From positions 3,494,501-3,558,500 of the forward strand of contig JAGUCH010000007.1 in the NCBI GenBank assembly GCA_019096065.1: DNA of 64,000 bases, in the 5' to 3' direction. Each line of letters opens with the position of its first letter. The first letter of the stretch is position 1. Source of the DNA: Paracyclopina nana (taxonomy: Eukaryota > Arthropoda > Copepoda > Cyclopoida > Cyclopettidae). Shown piece after piece: positions 44,894-56,653 of this stretch. Below the pieces are notes generated by a model. It saw only the letters and a program-made list of their open reading frames with translations. It was not told the DNA's origin and did no database searches. The position numbers were made by a program, and so were the translations under genes.

Positions 44894-47800
44894 ATGGAAA
44901 AGGCTCTCATTTCTTCAGCTTATTTGGCTCTGGTGGCCATTGTAATCACCAACTCTTTGGGTAAGCTCTTTAAGCCTATTTTCAAAGTGATTTCTCTCTT
45001 TTTTGACATTACATTTAAGCGGTCGTTTACGTCATTTGTGACTTATAGCAGCAAAATAAGCTTATGGACAGCTTTTAAGTTAAACTCAAAGTTTTCTCTA
45101 CCCTGCATTTTTTGGTGCGAAAAAGGGAAAGCAAGTAATGGTCAAGTTGATTGTTTTGATTTCTGTTTACATTTTCAGCTCTGAGAATTGAAATGATTCA
45201 CTCTTTGCTCGGCGTTTTGCCTCTTTTTCTAGGAAGAGAGAGACTATGAATAAAGGCTAGAAACTTGAGAGAGTAGAAAGAAAATGAAGACAAACTGTAA
45301 ATTGAGGCTATATGGCCAAAATTGGAGGCTCTCTTAGCAGCAAGAAAAGGCCCAGCTCAAATTACCTTTCCACTGATACATGCCAAAAAAACTTTTTTTC
45401 CTCAATAGCTTCCCTGGCTCAAGGTTTATGATCAAAAGTCATAAAATAGGCTTTCAGCAAAGCTTCAAGATGCAACTTTCTTCACTTGATAGCAAAGTTG
45501 AAAATATTACCTTGAGCCAAGATAAATTGGATCTAAGATTTCTAGCAAAAAAATGCTATATGTTTTAGGTATATACTCACGAGAAATAAAACAAGGCTTT
45601 GTAGTTGCCATGCTACCACTAATTAGGAAGATTTTTTGAAGACAATAGATAGAGTGAGCTCTTTTGCTGAGCCTGTTGTCACAAAGTTAGCCAATTAAGC
45701 CTTTTTTCAAGAACTAACTTTCCTCTCTCTGCATACACACTTAGGCATCATTGAGGGATCATCTGCTAGTGCTGAAATCTCTCTAATTCATGATGGCAAT
45801 GGGTACCATGGCCTGGTGGAGGAAGGTGCTACAGTGGTCAATGTGACACCTGCCATCAAAGTTGGCAAAACTGATGGCCAAGAATTGATTTGCAAAATCA
45901 TCATCATCACTGATGGAGAAAGAGATGACAACACTCCATTTGAGGTTGACATCTTGGATCAGGACTTGGGCACTGCTGAGCTGAGGCTCAAGCAAGCCTT
46001 GAACTGTGAGGAGAAGAAAAGCTACCAATTTGACATCCAAGCCCTGTCCTGCACTGGAGTCTACTCTGAAAGGTGAGCATATTTCTAGGGTAGTGCTGTA
46101 CCCATGAGTCTATTCCATTTTAGTGTTGGAGTCCATGTGATGGTGGAAGATGTGAATGAGTTTGCTCCCAAATGGAGGCTAAATGGGAATGAAGAAGAAC
46201 CAGCTCAAACCCTGACCACTGGCGTATCCATAGAGGAAGGTCAATTATTGGAAGAGGTATGTTTGCGTACACAAAGGAATTGAACTAACAAATACAGCTA
46301 CTGTACATATTTTGCGGTTCATGGGAAAAGAGAAAGCCCTTTGAAAACCTGAAGATTTCCATTCTTTATACTCATTGGCAGTTCTTGAATATACTACGTT
46401 TTCTGTCTTCGTTAGGTGATCAGAGTTGAGGCAGGAGATGGAGACTGCTCACCTCACTTTGGAGACATTTGTGGCTACGAAATCGAGTCCCAAGGCCAAC
46501 CTTTCGAAATCAGCAAAGAAGGTAAGCCTTTGCAGAAGCATTTTGGCAGGATACACTCAGAACCAGCTGGATACAGTGCAATAATATGCTGCTTTCTTGG
46601 ACTATTGAGTCAACAAATGTATCTAGTAAATATTGACAGTCTTCCCCATCATTCCAGTCAAGTATCTATCTTCCACGTTATCTCACTGTGGGAGCTTGCC
46701 AAAGTTATTTACTGGCCCCTTAAGTGGCATTTAGGGTTCCTGAATTGCTTTTTTTGATGCCGCTCTTCTTTTTACTGCTGTAGGTGTCATCAAGAACACA
46801 GCTCCTTTGAACTATTCAGTGAGCCACAACTACATTCTTTCGGTGGTGGCCTTTGATTGTGGCCACAAAAGGTCTGAGCCTCTCCTCGTCACCATTGAGG
46901 TAAAAAAGGCCTGCAGCACAGGATGGACTGGTGAGGGGAAAAATTCAATTGTGCCACAATAATGCACATTTAAAGAGCCTTTCATTTGCCAGGGTTACCC
47001 AGTGTGGTGAGCTATGTGCCTGGAACTGGCCCACAAGCTCTTTTTGGAGATGCAGCCTTGTCCATTTGTCCAAAGACCAGCTGCGAACCTGAGTCAATTC
47101 AGGTAATTGTTTTTGGCCTTAAAAAAACGCTGCTTTTGGCCTTGAAGGCTGGCTGCTGCGCTGTTGTCTTGTCAAGGTGTAGGAAAAGTTTCCTCCAAAG
47201 AAAATTACTTTGGAGGAAACTTTTGGCAATGGCCATTATTATCATGTCCAAGTTGCTTTTTTTCATTCTCGGCCTCTGTTTCCACTTGTAGGCTCAAGTG
47301 ACATTGGAAACCAGTCATATAGGAAAGGGATGTGACAGGGACACATACAATCTGGCCAGCCAGAGGCAATTGTGTGGAGCGAGTGACCTAGCAATCGACC
47401 TTTTACCAGATTCCCAGCAAGTAAGCAAAAAATCTTGTTTTCCTAGGGACAGCGTTGGCCGCTTGGTGGCGCTGGCTGCTGCGCTGGCTGCACGGCCGCG
47501 GGCCGTCTTGGCAGCAGGCAATTTTTCACAAAAGGCTCTTCTTCTTCTTTTTAAGGCTGGCAGCGAGTGGGCAAGTGGTGTTCAACGTGATCAAGGCCAA
47601 TCATCTGATGCGAGCATGGCCAAGTTTGATGGTCAGACTGGCATTACCATCCCAGAGTCCCTTTTGCCTTCAGCCACTTTTCCAGCCCACAAGTTTACCA
47701 TTGCTACTTGGATGCGCCACAGAGAGAACAAGGCCCAAGATAAGCACACGAAGGAGCACATTATGTGCAAGGCAGATGATCACCGTAAGAACTTTTTTAT

Positions 47801-50800
47801 TGTACCATCAAAAAAGGAGATGGCCACAAAATAACCACTATATGCCTATGATTGATTAATGGACCTCAGCTCCTACACATTGATGCTGAATCAGCCATCC
47901 ATGTGCATTATTGAGCACTACATAGTACATGTTGTTCCAAGCCTTTCTAGAATTTTTGTGAATCTTTGAAAAGACATGATTGCTTTTCAACAATTTGCTT
48001 TTCACTCCTTATTCAAAGCGAAAAAGTTTCATCGAAGCAAGACTTTCTTTGTTCTCATAATTGAGCAGCGCATAACTTTTTTTGCATTTGTATTCCAGGC
48101 AAAAATCGCCACCATTTGGCACTGTTTGTGCGCAATTGCAAGCTCGTTCTCTTGCTGCGCAAGGAATATCAAGAAGGGGAGGAAAACACTTTCAGGCCTG
48201 CAGAATGGAGATGGAAGCTGCCCCAAGTGTGCGACGATGAGTGGCACCACTATGCAGTGAATGTCAATTTCCCTGTAGTCACTCTGGTCATTGATGGGGA
48301 AGAGTGGACTGACCAGAAGGACAACCCTGAAATCATCGATGACTGGCCGCTGCACCCAGCTGGAGACTTGACCACCAAAGTCTCAGTGGGTGCTTGTTGG
48401 CAGGGTATGTTTTATGTCAAGCATATCTCGAATTAGGCCAGGCCTTCTTTCTTGTCAGCTTCCATTAATTAGCAGCTTGTATATTAAGAGATGAAAAAGC
48501 CAGCTCATCTATGAGGGCAATGTACCACTATATGGTCATCTTGGAAGTCGACCACTATGTGCTTCCACTCTTTTGGCTACCTTAGGATATCTTAATTAGC
48601 CTCGTTGTGTAACAGCTCGTAATTATGCTACATATACTATTGAGAAAAGCTGACAGCTGACAGAGTACTAATTATCACGCACTTTTCGGCTTACAAGCGA
48701 TTTACAAATATTAGAAAGCCATTATGGTCATCACATATCTTTTTTCGAATGCCCAAGGGACATTCGGCTTTCTTATATGATTCCTGCTGGTTCATATCCG
48801 AAATGACAAAAATATGCATAATATAAGCTTTTTCTCTCTCCTCCTCAATTTGTGATGCAATAATACTACATCATTGTTGTGCAGGATCTGAAAATCGATA
48901 TCGACATGAGTTCAACGGATATTTGGCAGGGCTCTCGTATTTGCCCAATGCTGTGGAACATACGGAAGTTTTGAGATGTTTGCATCAGTGTGCCGAGTCC
49001 CTGCAGGTTCCGGCTGCCACCAATGCCCTAGCTTCCGGAACCGAAATGACCACTGATGCCCAAGGATCCAGAGTCGTGCTGACAGCTGATGGATTGGTGC
49101 CTGACAAGTTGTCTGAGCTAGTTCATCAGGTGGCTTACCTCAATACGAGGGAGTTTCCATCACCAGGGAAGAGGATTGTGCAACTGGCAACGACTCTGCG
49201 TTGCAAGTAAGTGCTCTCTTAATTACTCGACATGTCTCTAAATAAAGGTAAATCATTATATGCTCGTACTTTATCACTTGCAAGGAGTGAACATCGAATT
49301 GCTTCTGGACAATCAAGTCTCATTAACGATTTTCCTCATTTCTTGATTTATAGCGTAAATAATGCAAATGATCCTCTAATTCAGGTCTGGACGAACAATC
49401 CACTTGGAAAATGAGATGACAGATGTCAATGTGATTCCTGTCCCTGAGCCAGTGGTGCACATCTCTGGTACTTCCAACCTCTCCAGAGAGTATGAAGACT
49501 TCAAGCTAGGAGTACGAATCTTCACTGACGTCCACATTGTCATGACAACCGGATCTCCCTCTGGATCAGGTATACATATGGCAATTATGCTCAAATGTAT
49601 CATATTACAACTGAAGTACTTTCAGGAGAACCAGTCAATGGCATTGAGAACCGACTGGATCACTGTGCAATCACCATCACTCCGGACTTGAATGCTGACC
49701 ACGAGTCCATCGATGTTCCAGATGACCTGCTCAGACAGTTGGCCATTCTGGGCAAAGTGTCCAAAGATGGAGTGGAGTTTTCTGGCGCAGAAATGATCTA
49801 CAATTACGAACGTGTCCTCAGACAAGTCACGTACTCAAACAAAAAGCCAGCTTACTACTTGAACAGGCAATTTAGGATCACTTGCTCCGAGCTGAACGGA
49901 AGATTTGTCAGCAACGAGTACACTCAGACGGTAATTGGATACAATCACGATTATTATGCATTTGTCAGCATATAAAAACCAAAAAACCACCTTAATTTGC
50001 AGCTGACTGTCATTCATCCGGAATTGCCACAGGAGCCCAAAGTCATGTCCAAAGTCGTTGACAGCAGCCATGTTCCAGCCAGGGATTCTCACCTCAAAAT
50101 GGGAGTGCATGGAGTTGAGCAGCCAATGTTCAATGATCACAAAATGAGCAGCAACTACGGTGGATTCCAGGATCAGAGTAACATCACAGCCATGATCGTG
50201 GTTGTCTGCATTGGACTCATGGTTGCTTTCCTTGTCCTGGGCATTGTGAGACTCAGAGCAGTACACAATAGGTAACTATTGGAATAAAGCTTTCGAAATC
50301 CATACTATATGCTAATGATTTTTTTCAAATGCAGGCAAACAAAGGAAGAGCTCCAGGCTGAAGTTGAAATGGCCTGGGACGATTCGTCTTTGAACATCAC
50401 TGTCAATCCGATTGACGTAAGGCTTTCTAAAATGCAAATCTATAGTGATGTTCATCAATGATAGGAAGGAAATCCTATGCTTTTTCGCCATCAAGGACTG
50501 ATAATCAAATTGCTGATTTGCAATCTAGCACACATTTGCCTCTCTCTAAAAAAAGTGCGATTAAGAAAAAATCATGAGGCAAAATTCAAGCCAGTAAAAA
50601 ATAGTGAAAGCATAGTAAAGCTGTAAATCATTGATGATCTATTTTGACTTCCTGCTTCATCAGCATGGCAAATTAGCAAACTTTTTGGCCTCATGCAACT
50701 TCCTTCCAATTTCACAAGTTTGCACCAACTTCATAAATTATGGCCCATTAATGGCTCAATCTCACGTCTCCTTGATCCCTCCATGCAGGAAGCTGAAAAC

Positions 50801-50998
50801 TGTCCCAAGGCTCCAATGATGGCAGCAATGGCCATCCATGATGACCCCTATGTGGACTCGAGCGATGAAGATGACCTGCTAGCTGATGATGACCTCTACC
50901 ATGATGAAGATGATGAGGATGAAGACTCCAATGAGGAGTCTGACGAGGAGTGCAATGGCAGAAGGCCTCCAAGGCTCGAGTGGGACAACAACATATAA
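44894..50998 (+). CDS. CLSTN: calsyntenin
   Basis: Fifteen exons: 44894-44960, 45745-46072, 46124-46256, 46416-46521, 46784-46930, 46993-47102, 47292-47420, 47556-47784, 48099-48404, 48885-49206, 49385-49569, 49626-49930, 50003-50271, 50335-50416, 50789-50998; 975 residues, as in human CLSTN1 (about 980). Signal peptide (1-22), two cadherin repeats with DVNEFAP, LNS/laminin-G domain with EWHHYAVNV and GACWQG, single membrane segment near 850-872, acidic cytoplasmic tail. Two kinesin-light-chain-binding W-acidic motifs are present: EMAWDD (about 889) and LEWDN (the last residues). Calsyntenins are postsynaptic/axonal adhesion molecules linking vesicles to kinesin-1 and bind neurexins or APP partners. 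The start codon has context ACCATGG. Confidence 0.95.
47184..47224 (+). repeat. 17-bp perfect hairpin in calsyntenin intron 6
   Basis: Arms 47184-47200 (AAAAGTTTCCTCCAAAG) and 47208-47224 are exact reverse complements with a 7-base loop. It lies in the intron 47103-47291, 80 bases after the donor. Confidence 0.65.
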
Positions 50999-51568
50999 GA
51001 CAATAAAGGATGGTCAAGAAGACATATCAAAAAGTATATCACCCAAACCAACCACCACACCCATTATTATTAGATACAAATAGATGTTTAGAGTCACAAA
51101 AGAAAACAGATATCATTGATCCACATTATATTATAATGAATGTTTGACAAGCAGACCCCCCAATTTCTCAAGTCTTGCCCTTCAGTTTTGAGTTGATCCA
51201 TCTGCATTATTTGTTGAAAGAGCTGTGATAGCTTTTACTATAAGATCCTCACAAATCAAAAAGATTTCATTTACAAGCTTTCCCTCCTGAGAAAAAATAG
51301 TTTCTTTCAGTACAATTCCATCTTCTACAAATATCATTATCAACAACAACAACAACAACCTAGTGTCAGTTTCTGCTAACAATTAAGACTTTTGAAATAA
51401 AATACTTTTGGTACACAAGTTTCTCTGCCCTTTTATTGCACATTTAATTATCATAACAGTATTTTTCACATATTGTCAGTACATATTATTAGTACAGTAT
51501 TATGGTATGAAGCTTTCTAAATGGTGGAACTAGTTTTTTGGGGTATTTTTTAGCTGGTTTCGCAAGCT

Positions 51569-54500
51569 TTACCAGATGTAAGGCTCAATGCCATTCCAGT
51601 CAATGGTGGCTGCCTCCCATCTGAAAAGAGAAAATCACACAATTAATGGCAGAAAGTTTGCCAAAAAAAAGGAGCTCAATTACTTGGTGTGAATGGCAGT
51701 TTCAAGCAAAGGAGTGACTTTCTCAGCAGTCTGGTCGAAATCCTTGTCAGTCTCCTCAGCTACTTTATTTCTGGAGTCAATGGTCAACATGGTCTCCTTA
51801 GGTGTGTCTGTCTTGGTAAACTCATAATTTGCATAGTAGAACAAGTTAAATCTGAAAGAAAAAAAAATTAAACTACTATGTTATATGAAAATTTGCACCA
51901 AGCAAAGTCACTTGTTTTCTGCTCCTGGAGTCCTCAGCAAATCTTTGTTGGGGTTGAAGAGAATGCCCATTTGGTTGTCACACTTGGTCATCCACATGGG
52001 CAAAGTGGGAGTCTTCAAGTAAGCTCCAACCTGATCAGACTGGATATTGCCTGAAGCTATCAAAAGGCCAATATCATTCCTGCCACAAATCCCAGTGATC
52101 TCAGTCCCCTGCAAAAAAGTGGCATTGAAATCCACAATAATTGGCTACCAATGATAATTACATCATCCAATGGAAGAGTGGAATTGTGGACATATGGCGT
52201 GGCTTGGCCACAAATGGCCAGATTTAGCAAAGCTGGCGTGCACTCACCTGAAAAGTATTGGAATAAGACTATAACATCAAGAATGTTTTTGTGATATGTT
52301 CATCTTATGCAAGAAAAGATGCTTTAAAAATAACTTCTATGAAGTCATGCTTTTTCTAAAAAAAACAATATTGTTTATGGTCAATTAGCTAAATGAACAT
52401 GACAGTTGTGAGTAATTAATCATTACCTATGGCAAGGTCAATCAGGGGAGTGGAAGCCTTGTCCTGAAGATTTTCCAGGATCCTAAAGAAAAAGAATACA
52501 GTTATATCCAAAATACACCTTGAAATTCATACTGTTCGGGTGTTTTGGACAAAATCAGGCTGTACAGGACAGAGATGACTCCAAATCCATTCTCCTTTGA
52601 GAGCTCTGGCAAAAATACTTTGATGATTGCCTTCATATCTCCTGGAGTTTTGGTTGTGAAAATTCTCAGCTGAAATGCAAAGTTGAAGCCAGAGGATGCA
52701 GTTGAATGAACCGAAGCAACAACCTTTTCAGTGACGTTATCATTCAGGAAAGTGGAAGGAGCTTCAAAGCAAACTTTTTCCCCTGGGAGGCAAAAAACAG
52801 CATCTTTCCCTCCAGATGCCTTGAACAGCATTTCCACAAGACCCTCAACCATCATTTCCACCTGAGTAGCTTGCTTGGGCTTCAATTTTTTCCTGAAAAT
52901 TTCGATATGAACTCAACTGAAGCTTTACAATTTTTTAAAGAGAAAAGCAGAAACTTAGTTGACTTTCATTTTTATTTTTTGAATTCAAGAAAGGAACTGG
53001 TTAATCCAAGCTTGAACAGATGGTCAATTTAATTTCTTCCTGATGTTTTAATAAAGCTAGGGTGAAATGAAACTGTACTTACGCGATGGCTTCATCAGTC
53101 AGTTTTTCATCCTTTCCACCTTTCTTATTGTACCTTCTATTGGCAGCTGCCCTGAAATCGCGAACCGAAAGTGAATACTTCAAAGGAGGTAAGAAAAAGA
53201 GAAGGGCTCACTTTTTATCCTTTTCACTGCCTACTTGAAACAAGAGATGCCTCAAAAGGTAAGCTTGAATGCACATGAGGAAGTTTTTAGTCTCGTTCTT
53301 GGGCATTTTCAGCCCATAAGCAAACAGCTTTTCAGGCGCGTGAAAACCCAGCCCTTGTTTCAGCCAAATGGGCTTCAAAGGCCGATCAGCGCCTCCCCAG
53401 CAGACATTTTTCAAATCCTTATCAAAAAAATAATTCAGTAATTTAAATATACATAATTGAGTGCGACTCACAGTGGCCAATTCCACAGTGATGGGCTCCC
53501 CATTTTCCACAGTGAATTCTTCATTTTTGTCTCCTGGCTTGCGAGCATAAATGATTCTATCTGCAAGATGGGAGAAATTATTATTTTGAAATACTATCAT
53601 ATGTATATGTGTATGTTTTTACGAATGGTTCTCTCTTCTGTGGCTACAGACATGTTGTTATTAGGAAATCAGGTGAAGGACTAAAATAAGATGAATGCTA
53701 TAGGGATATAATTGCGCAATAAGGTGAATGTTTTTCCACAATGAATAGCTACCAAACTACAAGTTCTTTGCTGGCTGTCTTGGATATTATGTAGCAATAA
53801 TACAGGGCCTTGAGAGGAGAGCATGCAACTTTTTGTCACTACTCACAAATCACCAATTGTAGCCAGCTTGAGATTACACCCTTTCTAAAACTGGTATCAA
53901 TCAGGTTTCTTTTTTTGCCAAGCTTTCTGCTCTCCTTCCAATCTTCTACTTCAATTAGTACTTGTGAAATTATGCTCAATAATTACTGTATTGTTTGGTG
54001 GCTGATGCAGCATGCTTCTGATTTCCAACAAATTTGGCCACATTGAGTCCGACCTGAAGATCTGGAAAATATAGCAAAAAAAGTAGTTCAATTTCGTTTT
54101 AGCAATAATATTAAAGAAAGGATGGATCCTAATTTTGCTAAATTACAATGCTAATTGTTCCGACCAGATGATCTGGAAAAGATGGCAAAAATAGTTCAAT
54201 TGGTTACTGTAAAACAAAGAAATATGCGTGGGAAGTAGAGGAAAGTAGAAACTGGGGGAATTGAAAATGCAGTGGACTTTCAGCAAAATTGAGTAAAAAA
54301 ATAGCATTTTAGCATATTTTGCCTTGGGAGGAAAAGTTGAGATTTTGCTAGTCATCTAACAATGGGGATCAACTCTAAAATTGCTCAAGGTAGCTATTTA
54401 ATTTCATGGCCACAGCACCAGAATCAATGAGGTTAACTCAATGCTTTCGCATGATTTTATAAAATGTTGCGTTAAGGTAGCGCGATTTCCGCTGACCCGA

Positions 54501-55222
54501 CATTCGCGTTTAAAAAAGCTAAACAAATATTTGTTTACACATAGTAAAAAAACCATGGTACTTAATTTTGTATCCGCTTAAAATATCGCATGAAAAACTT
54601 TTTCAGAGTTTAAATCATTAAGAAAATTGACTTATTATCTAAATTATCTTTGAATGCAATGTAATCTTTTTTTAATATGCCATCATGATTAAGAAAATCA
54701 ATGAGTTTTGATAGTACATTGGTAGAGTGCTGACCTTCCACTCAGCCGACCCAGGTTCGAATCCCAGTAAGACCTTTTTTTAATTGAAGAAGAACTCTCA
54801 GGTTGCCAACCGTACAATAATGGATATTATTTCTTCACATGTGATGAAAAAATGGTCATTATTGTACGGTAGATGCGAGCGCACGCCAAATCTCAGCAAA
54901 ATACAAGGATTTTCGCTTCACTGCCGTATGTAGTGAACCCACCGCCAAGTTGACAAAAATGTTGATTGCATAACAATTTTCATTAAGTTAAAAATATTTC
55001 ATAACTCAGCAAAAACCTTCATACCATGACTGAAAGCAACTGCCTGAACATGAATGTCGAAATTGAAACATTGAAGGTTTGTACTGCAACATATTGAACC
55101 TATTGATGACTATGTACCGAAAACGTCGCAGCTTATGTAGGATTAGACTTACTTGTTGGCTCGAGATTTTCGTTGCCCAATTCATCTTGGATTGAGACTT
55201 CAGGATCGCTATTTTTTGGCAT
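51569..55222 (-). CDS. MINDY-4 family protein, probably catalytically dead
   Basis: Ten exons on the minus strand: 55222-55153, 53560-53472, 53417-53212, 53151-53083, 52892-52533, 52482-52427, 52247-52162, 52108-51912, 51851-51684, 51620-51569; 450 residues. A second first exon, 53653-53623, enters the same exon 2 in phase and gives 437 residues. Family marks: IQAYLLRHLLF, FGVISVLYSLILSKT, LLNLAICGQATPYV, QVGAYLKTPTLPMWM and the ending DWNGIEPYIW, all matching the MINDY/DUF4205 deubiquitinase fold. In active members IQAYLL is preceded by a catalytic Cys and PMWM is followed by a catalytic His; here the aligned residues are Lys97 and Gln358. This and the length of about 450 recall the inactive vertebrate MINDY-4B. 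Confidence 0.82.
53623..53653 (-). CDS. alternative first coding exon of the MINDY-4-like gene
   Basis: ATG at 53653, 10 codons (MSVATEERTI) plus one base, then a donor GT. It joins exon 2 in the same phase as the distal exon 55222-55153. Splicing the distal exon into this one would meet a stop at once, so the two must be alternatives driven by separate promoters 1.5 kb apart. Confidence 0.5.
54704..54774 (+). tRNA. degenerate tRNA-like sequence (tRNA pseudogene or SINE head)
   Basis: A 71-base segment has a B box (GGTTCGAATCC), an A-box-like TTGGTAGAGTGC, a possible 7-bp acceptor stem with six pairs (AGTTTTG / TAAGACC), and a 5-bp anticodon stem (GCTGA / TCAGC) around CCTTCCAC, which would read TCC (glycine) if the loop were normal. 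The loop has 8 bases and the D and T stems are poorly paired, so it is unlikely to be a working tRNA. A TTTTTT terminator follows immediately. It lies in the long first intron of the MINDY-4-like gene. Confidence 0.45.
54809..54870. repeat. 14-bp inverted repeat next to the tRNA-like sequence
   Basis: ACCGTACAATAATG (54809-54822) and its exact complement (54857-54870) enclose 34 bases that contain a further palindrome (CACATGTG). It begins about 35 bases after the tRNA-like segment and may be part of the same SINE-like element. Confidence 0.5.
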
Positions 55223-56653
55223 TTTGTTGGGTGGTAGTAGTAGTTGATGAATGGTAAATAGGAATAATAGCAATGTTGCTATGATTTACTTTTCCGGACG
55301 TTCTTGCTGGCTCAATGAAATAGCTACAATGCCACCAACAACAGCAATTATGTGTCGTCTCTTTTTCTTGCTTCCCACATTGTGGACATGATCACAAAAT
55401 CCATTTATTTTTTATCATGAAAAATTATTTTTATTCAACTAGATTTTGTAACAGAATAATACCCTAATTTTCAGCTGGTAAATTACTTGAAAATTTCAAT
55501 TTGAGACTACTTGCAAATAATTAGCATAATGAGGATCAAATGGGGATTTAGATACAGTTTGAAAAGTTGTGCAAATTAACCAATTTGACAAAGGCTTGAT
55601 GATGTCACAACTATATAGTTGGTAATTCCTGGAAATATAACCATGAATGGAAAGCTGTTATAGCCTCGAAAAGCATAATAATCAGTCGTAGTCGTTCGGC
55701 CTCAGATATAAAAGACAAGTGCTGTACATTGTGGCAAAGACATGCCCTTTCAGCTAGGACTGGATTAATCCCAACTAGCCTAAGACAACTTGCAGCTAGC
55801 AAGTTGGCATGGAGCGTACACAAAATAAAGTATGATCAGACAAAATTGATTCTGCCATTTCTTGGCGTAATTATCAATGCATGAAAAGCTTAGCTTTAAA
55901 AATGCTAAATGAAATCCAAAACTGTATCAAATGTACTATTTCAATTTTGAAAAATTGCCAGATTTCATTTCAAGCTATTTTCTCAGGTTTTTTAGTGTGG
56001 ACCAAGTAATTTGGTTTTTCTTAAGCACAAAATAAAAATGGATTCATTAGGTGAAATCGATAAAAAAAGTTCGGTTAATGCTGAAGACATAAGCGAAAAA
56101 GCGTGTATCTTTCCGTTCAGACCCTATAGTAAATGCTATACCAAACTTGGTATAAAGTTAGGAGGTTGTAACACAACTTGTGATCATGAAACAAGCCAGG
56201 TTTTATTACAAATTATGAAGATGGAAAATTATTTTATAGACATGTTTATATACCTGGTATTTTTTATATGCTTGGTATTTTAAGCAATTAGGTGAGATGA
56301 GCAAAATAGTACTGAGAATATAATTCAAGTAGGTTGGGCGATATTCATAAGAAATGTTACTAAAAAAGGTAAAGTCCCTTAAGAACACTCCTTCATTCAT
56401 TTGTAAATCTTTAGCATAAATGAAATCTTATACACATGTTTAATAGTAAATCATAATACAGAGATTCATAGTACATTTGAATAATAAAAATGATTAGAAT
56501 CAATTTCATTTTATGACACAAGTGCAAGCAAAGTCTCCAATTCAGGCCTTCATGTCAAGAGTATTTAAATCAAGAGTATTTAAAATATCAAATGTAGCTA
56601 TATACATATATTAGGGAAAACTGCGCAGTTCATCAATCAGTTGGACTGAAACC
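55223..56653. other. spacer with MINDY-4-like promoter and weak open frames
   Basis: A plus-strand frame from an ATG at 56038 (MDSLGEIDKKSSVNAED) contains ACIFPFRPYSKCY, reminiscent of the start of a fibronectin type II domain, and ends at 56283 after a hydrophobic tail; it could be a gene remnant but has no other support. A minus-strand frame at 55611-55823 is faintly like the C-terminal part of a non-LTR reverse transcriptase. Neither is called as a gene. Confidence 0.3.
56606..56642 (+). promoter_or_regulatory. core promoter of the protease gene
   Basis: TATATT at 56606 and an arthropod-type initiator TCAGTT at 56637 are about 31 bases apart, as expected for a TATA box and a start site, and lie 15 bases before the ATG at 56654, giving a very short 5' UTR. 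Confidence 0.4.

Noticed and set aside
51340-51360. CAACAACAACAA microsatellite
   Set aside because: Short simple repeat in the calsyntenin 3' UTR; nothing beyond chance.
52519-52532. Donor CAAG|GTGTAT at the end of MINDY exon 5
   Set aside because: It gives a stop in the next exon; the donor 14 bases earlier (GAACA|GTATGA) restores the family sequence.
55611-55823. Minus-strand frame faintly like the end of a non-LTR reverse transcriptase
   Set aside because: Only 70 codons with no catalytic motif; the resemblance is too weak to call.
56038-56283. Short plus-strand frame with a CIFPF motif like fibronectin type II
   Set aside because: Only one motif, no second half of the domain, no supported splicing.
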